From an uncultured Caryophanales bacterium (GTDB lineage: Bacteria > Bacillota_I > Bacilli_A > RFN20 > CAG-826): DNA of 12,609 nt. The translations under genes and the position numbers were made by a program. The notes under the pieces were generated by a model. That model was not told the origin of the DNA, did no database searches, and was given only the letters and a program-made list of their open reading frames with translations. Within the stretch, counting starts at the first letter, position 1, and each line of letters starts with the position of its first letter. Of this stretch, positions 1-7,181 are shown piece after piece. Location of the stretch: the NCBI GenBank assembly GCA_947303105.1, contig CAMYXQ010000017.1, positions 1 through 12,609 of the forward strand, in the 5' to 3' direction.

Positions 1-1
1 C

Positions 2-133
2 TTGTTCGATATGATGAGCATCACGAAAATGTCCCTTAATCTCATCTGGGAATTCGGCATCCTGTTCGTGATCGGTTTGGCGGGATTCATCATCGGATCC
101 CTTCACTTCAAAAGAAAAGACCTCCCGCTCTAA
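2..133 (+). CDS. C-terminal end of an integral membrane protein (possible ABC-2 type permease), 5' truncated
   Basis: An open frame enters from the left edge in frame 2 and ends at TAA 131-133, giving 43 residues. They form one hydrophobic membrane segment (roughly residues 14-33, around IWEFGILFVIGLAGFIIG) followed by a short basic tail, HFKRKDLPL. A last transmembrane helix followed by an F-K/R-R/K-D-L tail is common at the C-terminus of ABC-2 transporter permeases, but other membrane proteins end this way, so the family is only suggested. The gene converges on phoH and shares a bidirectional terminator with it; the left arm of the hairpin lies inside the last codons. The reading frame is well supported, the family assignment is weak. 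Confidence 0.5.
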   Translation: MFDMMSITKMSLNLIWEFGILFVIGLAGFIIGSLHFKRKDLPL

Positions 134-148
134 GGAGGTCTCTTTTTT
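118..148. terminator. Bidirectional intrinsic terminator between convergent genes
   Basis: An 8-bp perfect stem AGACCTCC (118-125) / GGAGGTCT (134-141) encloses an 8-base loop that holds the TAA of the + gene. Going right, T-rich sequence follows (TTTTTT at 143-148). Going left, the complement of the A-rich run 108-117 gives TTTTCTTTT. It can therefore end both the + membrane-protein transcript and the long minus-strand operon ending with phoH. Confidence 0.85.
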
Positions 149-917
149 ATTTCTTGTGGGTTATCGCGTACTCGACGAAGAGGCGATCGAATTCGGCGAC
201 GAAGGAGGAACGCATCGGCTCCACCAGACGGATATGGTCGGTGAGGCCCGTCTCTTTCAATATTTCGATTGAGGTCATGAACGCGTTGTCTTCGTAAGTC
301 TGTCCCAAGGTATCGATTTGGTTGGCGGAGCCGATGATGATCAACTTCACGCCTTCGCCAATGCGCGTGACGAGCGTGTGGAGCTCGCTTAAGTCCATGT
401 TCTGGGCCTCATCACAAATGATGATGCAATCGCGGAAGGAACGGCCTCTGAGGAACTCAGGAGCCAAAGGGATGATGTCATAAGGCAGGTGGCGATACTC
501 ATTGGGGAGATCGTCGGCGTCTTCCTTGCCTTTCTTGGACGGCTGACGGAGATACCTTTGGGCATCCGGATCGTTTTCAACCAAATGGTTGTAGTTGTCG
601 ATAAGCGGTCCTAAGTATGGGGCGAATTTGTCTTCTTCTTTGCCCTTCAGATAACCAAGGCGATGGCCGACTTCGACCGGTTCGCGGATATAGTAGATGC
701 ATTCATAAGAATGCTTTTTGGCCCCATGCTCACGGACGAGCGATAACGAGGCGGCCAAAGAGGCGAAGGTCTTGCCGGTTCCGGCTTCCCCGCTGACGAA
801 GACGACGGGTTTCCTCCGCGGATCGGCGCGCACCGCCTTTATGAGTTCGCGCTGCTTTTCGTTCGCGCCGAAATCGATCCCGAAGAGAACATAGTCATTT
901 CCGTTTTTCTTTGCCAT
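147..917 (-). CDS. phoH: PhoH family P-loop ATPase
   Basis: This encodes a 256-residue PhoH-type protein, a cytosolic P-loop ATPase family linked to RNA metabolism (often described as RNA helicase-like), with poorly defined substrate. Visible motifs are Walker A GEAGTGKT (43-50), the family block REPVEVGHRLGYLKGK (78-93), FLRGRSF (155-161), Walker B IIICDEAQN (164-172) and GSANQID (196-202), where most relatives have an Asp after the Gly. The start at 917 is preferred because AAGGGAAGGAAA precedes it and it limits the overlap with the upstream gene to 23 bases; the frame stays open to 995. At 256 residues it is the bare ATPase core: longer PhoH proteins carry an extra N-terminal region, and PhoH2 types a PIN domain, neither seen here. 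It is the last gene of the operon and stops right at the terminator. Confidence 0.93.
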   Translation of the reverse strand: MAKKNGNDYVLFGIDFGANEKQRELIKAVRADPRRKPVVFVSGEAGTGKTFASLAASLSLVREHGAKKHSYECIYYIREPVEVGHRLGYLKGKEEDKFAPYLGPLIDNYNHLVENDPDAQRYLRQPSKKGKEDADDLPNEYRHLPYDIIPLAPEFLRGRSFRDCIIICDEAQNMDLSELHTLVTRIGEGVKLIIIGSANQIDTLGQTYEDNAFMTSIEILKETGLTDHIRLVEPMRSSFVAEFDRLFVEYAITHKK

Positions 918-1599
918 CGGAGTGTTTCCTTCCCTTTTTATTATTTTCCTCATCGATGATGGATCGGGCAATGCGAATCCGCGTGAAAAGCTCATCGCGG
1001 TCGACCCGTTCCAAATCGATGGTGATCCAGGACTTCTTATTCATGTGATAAGCGGGGAAATAGACGCGGAAATCCCAGTAGTCCTCCGCCTGGTCTCGGG
1101 GCACGCGGACGTTCATCACTTCGTGCTCGTCCTCGTCCTCACGGCCGACGTATTTCCCGCGACATCTCATAACAATGCCGTACCATTTGGTGCTTTTCTT
1201 TTCGCGGAGGATGTAGGCGTCCAAATCGTCCCACGGCCATTCGGGGCCCTCGTCCCATTCGGCCGCGCAGAAACTCCCGATGTCCTCGGCGAGCGGGCTC
1301 AAGAACGTTTGGGCATCGAATGCGTGGGCGGCGAGATGTTCCAAAATCTCGCCCGCGGCGGAGCGGACGGCACCGACGCATTCCCCAACGGTCGAGTCGA
1401 GAGAATAAGGGTAATAACGTTCCCCGATTTCTTCATCGCGGACGAAATGGTCGACCTTGTTATCGCGAATCGTCACAACCAGAGTGAACGAATCAAAAAG
1501 CGGATACTCCTTGCGAAGCCCTTCTTCGGTTGGCGAAAAGCCCTCTTCAAGGAGTTTCTTCTCATTCGCTATGCGGTTGCGGAACAATTCCTCAAACAT
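895..1599 (-). CDS. MmcQ/YjbR family protein with N-terminal extension
   Basis: The 234-residue product matches the long form of the MmcQ/YjbR (DUF419) family. The C-terminal half carries the signature: PEWPWDDLDAYILR near 119-132, KWYGIVMRCRGKYVG at 138-152 and FPAYHMNKKSWITIDL at 181-196. This fold resembles CyaY and is often labelled DNA-binding; its real role is unsettled. The N-terminal ~100 residues are a conserved partner region in long homologues, with no named domain that I recognise. The tail (about 217-234) is strongly charged and Lys-rich (NNKKGRKHSDGKEKRK) and overlaps the phoH start. ATG 1599 lies two bases after the stop of the HEPN-like gene with no clear Shine-Dalgarno, so translation is probably coupled. 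Family assignment is good, function unknown. Confidence 0.85.
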   Translation of the reverse strand: MFEELFRNRIANEKKLLEEGFSPTEEGLRKEYPLFDSFTLVVTIRDNKVDHFVRDEEIGERYYPYSLDSTVGECVGAVRSAAGEILEHLAAHAFDAQTFLSPLAEDIGSFCAAEWDEGPEWPWDDLDAYILREKKSTKWYGIVMRCRGKYVGREDEDEHEVMNVRVPRDQAEDYWDFRVYFPAYHMNKKSWITIDLERVDRDELFTRIRIARSIIDEENNKKGRKHSDGKEKRK

Positions 1600-1601
1600 G
1601 G

Positions 1602-2039
1602 CTAATAACGGGCGAGCGGGTCGTTGCTGAGCAACTTGACCCGGGTATCCTCCACCACTTCATAGAGGACGGACAGGCTTTCTTTGTCCGCAGAAACGCG
1701 TCTGCATTCGCTGCTGAATGACCGTTCGAAATCGTTCTCGTCGGTCAGATAACAGAAAGACAGATAAACCTGATGGGCGTAGTAGTTGCGGATACGGACG
1801 ATGTCGTTCAGCAAAGCGTAATCGTTTGGGGTAAAGAACGGCTTGTCCAGAGTTTGATCGAAATCATGCAATTCGTGCACGACTTGCCCGAGGGTCCAGC
1901 GTTCTTCTTCGATGCGGATCATGTTCTTTTCGAATCCGCCATCGATGAGGAAAGCGTAGATACGCTTAATGTCGTGCTCGATGCACTGGCAATACATTAA
2001 GATTTCGCCGACCGAAGCGTAGAACTCTTCCATCTCCAT
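1602..2039 (-). CDS. Small HEPN-like protein (possible RNase-type domain), function unknown
   Basis: The product is 145 residues, apparently all-alpha, soluble and acidic. Residues 84-89 read RNYYAH, fitting the Arg-X4-6-His motif of HEPN proteins with the usual polar residue (Asn) after Arg; this Arg and His form the catalytic centre of HEPN ribonucleases. An amphipathic helix before it (EILMYCQCIEHDIKRIY, 12-28) fits the first helix of the four-helix bundle. In HepT toxins an R-X4-H-X-Y pattern is typical; here the Tyr is one residue later (Y92). No MNT nucleotidyltransferase antitoxin gene is adjacent. ATG 2039 is three bases past the upstream stop with no Shine-Dalgarno, suggesting coupling; a second in-frame ATG follows at 2033. 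It could be a housekeeping HEPN-fold protein without RNase activity. Confidence 0.7.
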   Translation of the reverse strand: MEMEEFYASVGEILMYCQCIEHDIKRIYAFLIDGGFEKNMIRIEEERWTLGQVVHELHDFDQTLDKPFFTPNDYALLNDIVRIRNYYAHQVYLSFCYLTDENDFERSFSSECRRVSADKESLSVLYEVVEDTRVKLLSNDPLARY

Positions 2040-2042
2040 AGA

Positions 2043-2957
2043 TTATTTTTTGTTGACTTTATCAACAAACTTGGCAATCACCGAGAGGCATTTTTCGCGT
2101 TCATCGACGACGGACATCGAATGCTCGCAGCCTTCGAAGTAATGAAGCTCTTTATAGCCTTTGTTGGCGTCATAGAAAATCTGGGCATGTTCCGGCGGAA
2201 CAAAAGTGTCCGCGGTCCCGTGGATAAAGAGAATCGGTACTTCGTTTTCTTTGAGCGCTTCGTAAGGCAGAATCTTGTAGACCGAATAATGATGGATCGC
2301 CCGGACCCAGAAATTGGCGAAAGGCAACACAAAGGTCGGTAAATGACGTTGTTTGAGCAGATGCTTCAGCAGCAAAGGCAGCGAAGCATAGCCGCAGTCG
2401 GAGATCACAAAATCGAGCGGATCCCGATAAGCGGTCGCCAAGCAGGTCGTCGCCGCGCCCATGGACTCGCCAAATAAGGCAACATGGGTTTCCTCACCAT
2501 AAGTGTTGCGGACATAACGGATGATTTCGTGGAGGTCGTCTTTTTCTTTGAACCCCATCGTCACATCCTTGATGACATTGTCGCCATGGGAACGGAGGTC
2601 ATAAACCAAAAGGGAATAACCACGTTCATAGAACGTCATCAAGTATTTGTAGTCTGCTTCGCGAGTGCAGGTGTAGCCATGACTGAAGATGACCCATTTG
2701 TCATGCTTGCCATTCAAGACGACGTCGCCATGAATCTCATAGCCATCCGGCATCGTCATGACGATCGGCTCGAAATTGAGTTTGTCGATTCCTTCAAAGA
2801 GGCCTTTGACCACATCGACGTCATAGCATTCCTGACGCGTATGACGGGTCGGCCAACTCATGCCTTTGGTCAGGAAGTAGCCGATTAGCAAGCAGCCCGC
2901 CAAAAAGAGCAGCACCAATCCGAGTAGGACGATGACGACAATCAGAGCCCAATGCAT
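2043..2957 (-). CDS. Membrane-anchored alpha/beta hydrolase
   Basis: This is a 304-residue serine hydrolase. Residues 4-28 form one hydrophobic segment, an uncleaved anchor or signal-anchor, followed by a soluble domain that probably lies outside the membrane. The alpha/beta-hydrolase order is clear: oxyanion HGYT (93-96), VYDLRSHG (118-125), nucleophile elbow GESMG with Ser165, acid Asp250 in HGTADTFVP, and His279 in CEHSMS. Such proteins are annotated as esterases, peptidases or lipases; the substrate cannot be read from the sequence. The start is fixed by GGAGGT at 2964-2969, six bases before ATG 2957 and lying in the last codons of the upstream lyase gene. The intergenic gap is only four bases. 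Confidence 0.88.
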   Translation of the reverse strand: MHWALIVVIVLLGLVLLFLAGCLLIGYFLTKGMSWPTRHTRQECYDVDVVKGLFEGIDKLNFEPIVMTMPDGYEIHGDVVLNGKHDKWVIFSHGYTCTREADYKYLMTFYERGYSLLVYDLRSHGDNVIKDVTMGFKEKDDLHEIIRYVRNTYGEETHVALFGESMGAATTCLATAYRDPLDFVISDCGYASLPLLLKHLLKQRHLPTFVLPFANFWVRAIHHYSVYKILPYEALKENEVPILFIHGTADTFVPPEHAQIFYDANKGYKELHYFEGCEHSMSVVDEREKCLSVIAKFVDKVNKK

Positions 2958-2961
2958 AACT

Positions 2962-4137
2962 TTACCTCCGGTTTTCTTTTTCGAAGAGCGACACGCCTTG
3001 TGCTAGACGGGCGAGCCCATCCATGAGGAGCGAGCGCGGACAAGCGACATTCAAGCGCAAAAAACCTTTTCCGCCGGAACCATAGACGGATCCTTTGGAA
3101 ACGAATAACCCGGTTTTCTCGCGCAAAAAATCCGCAAAAACGGCATCATCCTCACAAATTGCGCGGATATCGAGCCAAAGCAAATAAGTGGCATCGCCAG
3201 GAAGACAATGAATTTTCGGAACCCGTTTGACAAGGAAATCCTCCACCGCTTTCCGGTTGGCGAAAAGATATTCGCGGCATTCGTCCAGCCAAGCCTCGCC
3301 TTTCGACCAGGCGGTCGCGGCCGCTAGACAGGCGAATACATTCGGCTCCGCCACTTCGTCGGTATTGATCTGTCTGCGGATTTTCGCACGGAGAGTTTCG
3401 TCCGGCACCACGATGGCGGAAGTTTGGATACCCGCCAAGTTGAAACACTTGGTCGGCGAAATACAGGTGAAGAGATACGGCGCGGCCTCGGGGACGGCTT
3501 TGAGGAAAGGAACATAGCTCGGTCCCGGCGCGGTGATTTCGCCATGGATTTCATCGGAAAGAATCAAGATGCCGTTCTCTTTGGCGATCCGAGCGACTTC
3601 TTTCAGTTCCTCTCCGCTCCAGATTCGGCTGACCGGGTTGGCGGGGTTGCAGAAGATTAGCATCTTCGTTTTCGGGTCGGAAGCCGCTTTGTGGAATCCA
3701 TCGAAGTCGATGAAATAACGGCCACCCTTCAAGAGAAGGGGCACATCGCGGATGACGCGGCCGTTGTTCACGATCGAATTGAAGAAGATGTTATAAACCG
3801 GGGTGAAAACGATGATTTCATCGCCTTTAGCGGTGAAAGCGCGGACGGCGCTGCTGATGGAAGGGACAACTCCGGTCGAAAAAAGCAACGCGTCTTTCTC
3901 GATTTTCCAATCATGGCGGCGAAGATGGAATCCAATGCAGGATTCATACCAGTCGTCCTGCGGTTCGGTATAGCCATAGACGCCGTGATCGACGCGGTTC
4001 CGCAAAGCGGACAAGATTTCCGGGGCGACCGCGAAATCCATATCCGCGACCCACATCGGAAGCTCGTTGTCTTTGACCGCCCATTTGATGGAATCGGTTC
4101 CGCGGCGGTCGATTACTTTATCGAAATCATATTTCAT
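2962..4137 (-). CDS. patB: PatB/MalY-type PLP-dependent C-S lyase (cystathionine beta-lyase-like aminotransferase fold)
   Basis: The product (391 residues) is a fold-type I PLP enzyme of the MalY/PatB group, which cleaves the C-S bond of cystathionine or other cysteine conjugates to thiol, pyruvate and ammonia in the cytosol. Signatures: MWVADMDF (28-35), the PLP-stacking aromatic in FTPVYNIFF (111-119), CNPANPVSR (163-171), SDEIHGE (194-200) and the Schiff-base Lys230 in SPTKCFN. The length is normal for the family. ATG 4137 overlaps the upstream stop as ATGA (4134-4137) and is preceded by GAGGT, so translation is coupled to the DUF3737 gene. The fold and group are confident, but whether it serves methionine metabolism or breakdown of Cys conjugates is open; the symbol marks family membership rather than proven function. 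Confidence 0.88.
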   Translation of the reverse strand: MKYDFDKVIDRRGTDSIKWAVKDNELPMWVADMDFAVAPEILSALRNRVDHGVYGYTEPQDDWYESCIGFHLRRHDWKIEKDALLFSTGVVPSISSAVRAFTAKGDEIIVFTPVYNIFFNSIVNNGRVIRDVPLLLKGGRYFIDFDGFHKAASDPKTKMLIFCNPANPVSRIWSGEELKEVARIAKENGILILSDEIHGEITAPGPSYVPFLKAVPEAAPYLFTCISPTKCFNLAGIQTSAIVVPDETLRAKIRRQINTDEVAEPNVFACLAAATAWSKGEAWLDECREYLFANRKAVEDFLVKRVPKIHCLPGDATYLLWLDIRAICEDDAVFADFLREKTGLFVSKGSVYGSGGKGFLRLNVACPRSLLMDGLARLAQGVSLFEKENRR

Positions 4138-4973
4138 TTCTTTACCTCAATCACCGTCTTGGATGGATCGCAGTCATCGAGGATCAATTCATCGTAACCA
4201 GCGCAGACGATGCGACCGGACGAAGGATTCTTGATCGAATCGACTTTGGTAAGAATCGTCGCTTCGATGTTTTCGCAATATTCGAAACAAAGGTCGCTGT
4301 CAACGACCTCGCAGTCGATCAAAGTGAGGTTTTTGATGTAGCAGAAACCTTGGTGCGAGGAGATGCGACAACGGACCAAGGTAATATCGCGGCTGTTCCA
4401 GCCGAAGTATTCCCCGACGATCTCCGAATCTTCCACCACCACGTTCTCGCAATTCCAGAACGCGTCCTTGGTGTGAAGGACCGAGTTGCGGATCCGAAGG
4501 TTCTTGCATCCGTCGAACGCGTAGTTGCCTTCGATGGTCAGATGGTCGGCATCGATGTCGGCCGCATTCAGTCCGAAGTATTGCCCGTTTTCAACGACGT
4601 TGCGGAGATGCACGCCACGGCAACCCCATAAGGTTTCCTCGCCGAGAAGGAATTCGCAGTCTTCGAGAGCGAGATTCTCGCAACGACGGAAGGCTTTTGG
4701 GCATTCAAATCGCACATTCTCGAACCGAATGTTTTTCGTATACCAGATACCGGCCCGGGCCATCTCGCGGAAAACACAGTCGGATACGACCACTTCATCG
4801 CAGTACCAAAGAGGGTATTTCCAGGCGAACTCCGTGTTGGAGATTCTTAGATTCGCCGATTCTTTAAGTGGGGATTCCCCGTCGCCGAACCAACAATTTT
4901 CGATGATCGCCCCATCCGTTTTGAAAAGGGCTCTCTCACCGACAAAACGACCATTCTCAATCTTTTTCATCAT
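4134..4973 (-). CDS. DUF3737 family protein, predicted right-handed beta-helix
   Basis: The 279-residue product matches the DUF3737 family, whose function is unknown. The sequence is a run of roughly 20-residue rungs in which a hydrophobic strand and an Asn/Cys turn recur (ENCWFGDGES, VSDCVFREMARAGIWY, LEDCEFLLGEETLW, IRNSVLHTKDAFWN, VEDSEIVGEYFGWN, LVRCRISSHQGFCY, LIDCEVVDSDLCFEY). This is the pattern of a parallel right-handed beta-helix, seen in many carbohydrate-binding or carbohydrate-active folds. No signal peptide or membrane segment is visible. Start and stop both sit in ATGA overlaps with neighbours (4970-4973 with GH2, 4134-4137 with the C-S lyase gene); the start is a double ATG, so 4970 is also possible. 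Rungs are rich in Trp, Tyr and Phe, compatible with sugar stacking, but catalysis cannot be argued. Confidence 0.85.
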   Translation of the reverse strand: MMKKIENGRFVGERALFKTDGAIIENCWFGDGESPLKESANLRISNTEFAWKYPLWYCDEVVVSDCVFREMARAGIWYTKNIRFENVRFECPKAFRRCENLALEDCEFLLGEETLWGCRGVHLRNVVENGQYFGLNAADIDADHLTIEGNYAFDGCKNLRIRNSVLHTKDAFWNCENVVVEDSEIVGEYFGWNSRDITLVRCRISSHQGFCYIKNLTLIDCEVVDSDLCFEYCENIEATILTKVDSIKNPSSGRIVCAGYDELILDDCDPSKTVIEVKK

Positions 4974-7099
4974 TCTCTTACGCGGAAGGTGACCGCTCTC
5001 CTATAACCAGAACAAGAAATCGTGACCTTGGCTTTGCCGGGTTTGTCGCTCCTGACATAGAACGCATATTCGCCGCCGAATAGATGATATTCAGCAGGGC
5101 CAAGAAGTTCGCAATTCTCGGTTTCAATCTTTAGATTGTCATCGGCGAAATGGAGGATATTCCCCAACTGATCGACCAAGGAAACATGAATGCGCAAGGC
5201 ATCGTTCCGATCGATGGTCTTGTTGGAGATTTCCACTTTGAAATCGGATTTGATTTGATCGGCGGACATCGCTTTGACGATCGCGACTTTGTCGTCTTTA
5301 TACCCGCGGAAGGTGACGCCGCGCCACTCATTGCCCCAGGAGCCGTCCATTTCTTTGACGACGAAGACTTTGCCGGGCAGGGCGGTGAATTCCGGATCGG
5401 TTTCCTTGAGGAAAATCTCATCGCGGCCATCGACCTGGATGGAGATGTAGTCACAGTTGGTCAAAACGTATAGAGGGATAACCCCACCATAGTTCCTTTC
5501 TCCGAAAGCCCAATAAGTAATCGGGTCGAGGACCGGTTCCTTCTTGAATGGGATCGCGAGACGATAAGCCGAAGCGGCCAATTTGCGTTGGCGGAAGATA
5601 TCGCTCACGCCGTGGTAGCAAATCTTATCGCCGCTGCCAAACTGGTGATGGGTGTTGTAATCGTAGGCGCACCACCCGATCGAACCCATGCGCACATTAT
5701 CCTTGCGAGCGGCGTTCGCGACGCGGAGGTGAATGAGGGTTTGATCCAATAAGCGGTGCTCGTTGTCGTTCTTCTTGGTCGGATAGGTATGCCCACCAAA
5801 CTCGGTGATGAGCATCGGGGCGACATCTTCTTTCCCTTGGATGAGTTCCGCAGGATCGACCGGTTTGTCCGGACGATAGGAGAAGTCATTGATGGTATAC
5901 ACGTCTTCCAACAATTCGGAGCCGTAGATGAAACGGGTTCCGCTGCGAAGGCGGTTCGGATCCATCTTTTTGGCTAATTCGTTGGTCTTTGTATAGAAAT
6001 CATGGTCGTCTTGCGACTCATTGATGCGGACGCCCCACATGATGATGGAAGGGTGATTGAAGTCACGGTCGATCATTCTTTCGACATACTCCACCGCCGT
6101 TTCTTTCCAGGCGGCATCACCAATGTGCTGCCAGCCGGGAAGCTCTTCCAAAACGAGAATGCCGAGACGGTCGCAGGCATCAAGGAAGTGACGGGACTGA
6201 GGATAATGGGAGCAGCGCACCGTATTGATGCCTAAATCCTTCAGGTCTAAAGCATCCAACACCTGCATATTCTTCGGAGCGGCATAACCGATGAAGGGAT
6301 AACTTTGATGATGGTCCAAACCGAGGATTTTGAAGGGTTTACCATTAATGGTAAGTTGCTTATTCTCATCAATGCCAAGATGACGGAAACCATAACTGGT
6401 CACGAGATAGTCATCCTCACTGGCGATGCAAATCTCGGTGAGATACGGATGATCAGGGTGCCAGAGGCGGCGAGGCTTGTAATTCGGAATGCGGTAGATG
6501 CCATCTTCGGCGAACGGAAGGTTGAAGAACTCGTGGCCGATGCGTAAGAAAATCATTTCGGCTTTCTTAATGGGGGCATCGATGACCAAATCATTGTTCG
6601 CTTCCCAAGAAACGCGAAGGTGACGGAAGTGATTCTCGTTCTTCTTGATGAGATGAGCTTCGCGGTAGATTCCGTTATAAGTCAGGTAGTCGATAAGACC
6701 GCCGAACGGGGGGATGGATGGTTCTTCTCGCGAGTCCACGACCGCTTTGATCTCATTCGGCCCATCGACCAAAAAATCGGTAATATCATCGGTAAAACCC
6801 GTATATCCAAAGCGATTTTCGCTAACAAAACGCCCATTGACGTAGAGGGTGAGAATCGTGGAGAAACCCTCGAAGTTCAAAAGGTACCTAGCGCCCTTTT
6901 CCTTGGTGAGGGTGAATTTCTTTTTGAAGGTGGCGACCAACTGAAAATCCTTTTCGCTGAAATATTGAAGGGGCAGTCTTCTGCTTTCGTGAGGGAGATT
7001 GATTTTTTGGATTTTCTTCGACCCTTCTTCCTGTAATGTCCACCCAAAATTGAAGTCGGGTAGCTCTTTGCCAAATGGTCCATCAACAAATCGTTTCAT
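4970..7099 (-). CDS. Glycoside hydrolase family 2 protein (beta-galactosidase/beta-glucuronidase-like)
   Basis: The enzyme has 709 residues with the GH2 layout: N-terminal jelly-roll sugar-binding domain (to about 150), immunoglobulin-like domain (about 155-240), TIM barrel (about 245-530) and a C-terminal beta region. The acid/base is Glu361 in WGVRINES, the nucleophile Glu433 in LITEFGGH; GLDHHQSYPFIG and RCSHYPQSRHFLDACD are typical barrel segments. The Asn-X-Lys motif of true beta-glucuronidases is absent: that loop reads YDYNTHHQFGSGDKICYHG, closer to beta-galactosidase-like GH2 proteins, so substrate is undecided. No signal peptide, so it likely acts on imported sugars. ATG 7099 is chosen because AAGGAGAGG lies five bases upstream and the protein start aligns with the family; the frame runs on to 7228 but that part is the promoter. 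First gene of the operon. Confidence 0.92.
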   Translation of the reverse strand: MKRFVDGPFGKELPDFNFGWTLQEEGSKKIQKINLPHESRRLPLQYFSEKDFQLVATFKKKFTLTKEKGARYLLNFEGFSTILTLYVNGRFVSENRFGYTGFTDDITDFLVDGPNEIKAVVDSREEPSIPPFGGLIDYLTYNGIYREAHLIKKNENHFRHLRVSWEANNDLVIDAPIKKAEMIFLRIGHEFFNLPFAEDGIYRIPNYKPRRLWHPDHPYLTEICIASEDDYLVTSYGFRHLGIDENKQLTINGKPFKILGLDHHQSYPFIGYAAPKNMQVLDALDLKDLGINTVRCSHYPQSRHFLDACDRLGILVLEELPGWQHIGDAAWKETAVEYVERMIDRDFNHPSIIMWGVRINESQDDHDFYTKTNELAKKMDPNRLRSGTRFIYGSELLEDVYTINDFSYRPDKPVDPAELIQGKEDVAPMLITEFGGHTYPTKKNDNEHRLLDQTLIHLRVANAARKDNVRMGSIGWCAYDYNTHHQFGSGDKICYHGVSDIFRQRKLAASAYRLAIPFKKEPVLDPITYWAFGERNYGGVIPLYVLTNCDYISIQVDGRDEIFLKETDPEFTALPGKVFVVKEMDGSWGNEWRGVTFRGYKDDKVAIVKAMSADQIKSDFKVEISNKTIDRNDALRIHVSLVDQLGNILHFADDNLKIETENCELLGPAEYHLFGGEYAFYVRSDKPGKAKVTISCSGYRRAVTFRVRE

Positions 7100-7104
7100 A
7101 GTCG

Positions 7105-7113
7105 CCTCTCCTT
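7105..7113 (-). promoter_or_regulatory. Ribosome binding site of the GH2 gene
   Basis: On the minus strand AAGGAGAGG lies five bases before ATG 7099. It is among the strongest Shine-Dalgarno matches in the window and decides the start against the longer open frame reaching 7228. Confidence 0.8.
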
Positions 7114-7144
7114 GCTTAAACAAGAACATACTTTTCGCTTGGAC

Positions 7145-7172
7145 ATTATACAATAACGAACCGTTTTGATAA
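7145..7172 (-). promoter_or_regulatory. Promoter of the GH2-to-phoH operon
   Basis: On the minus strand a perfect -10 TATAAT (7145-7150) lies 16 bases downstream of TTATCA (7167-7172, 4 of 6 to TTGACA). Transcription would start near 7138, giving a leader of about 39 bases with the GH2 ribosome binding site. A small dyad AACG-AAC-CGTT (7155-7165) lies in the spacer but may be chance. The element is superimposed on the predicted exonuclease promoter of the other strand. Confidence 0.65.
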
Positions 7173-7175
7173 ACT
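7147..7175 (+). promoter_or_regulatory. Candidate extended -10 promoter of the exonuclease III gene
   Basis: On the + strand TATACA (7147-7152, 4 of 6 to TTGACA) is followed after 17 bases by TAAACT (7170-7175, 4 of 6 to TATAAT), which carries an upstream TG in the extended -10 position (TGA-TAAACT). The predicted start of transcription is 7182, the A of the exonuclease ATG. Each hexamer is only moderate, so this is a candidate. Confidence 0.4.
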
Positions 7176-7181
7176 AATGCC

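Noticed and set aside
918..995. Upstream extension of the phoH reading frame to 995
   Set aside because: It would enlarge the overlap with the MmcQ/YjbR gene to about 100 bases, and the ribosome binding site supports 917.
922..1605. A 227-codon open frame on the + strand opposite the MmcQ/YjbR gene
   Set aside because: It is an antisense shadow of a recognisable gene in a compact operon, with no family motif or ribosome binding site.
1602..2039. HEPN/MNT toxin-antitoxin pair
   Set aside because: No adjacent gene encodes a minimal nucleotidyltransferase; the neighbours are a hydrolase and an MmcQ/YjbR protein.
4970..7099. Calling the GH2 enzyme a true beta-glucuronidase (uidA)
   Set aside because: The Asn-X-Lys carboxylate-recognition motif of beta-glucuronidases is not found in the expected loop.
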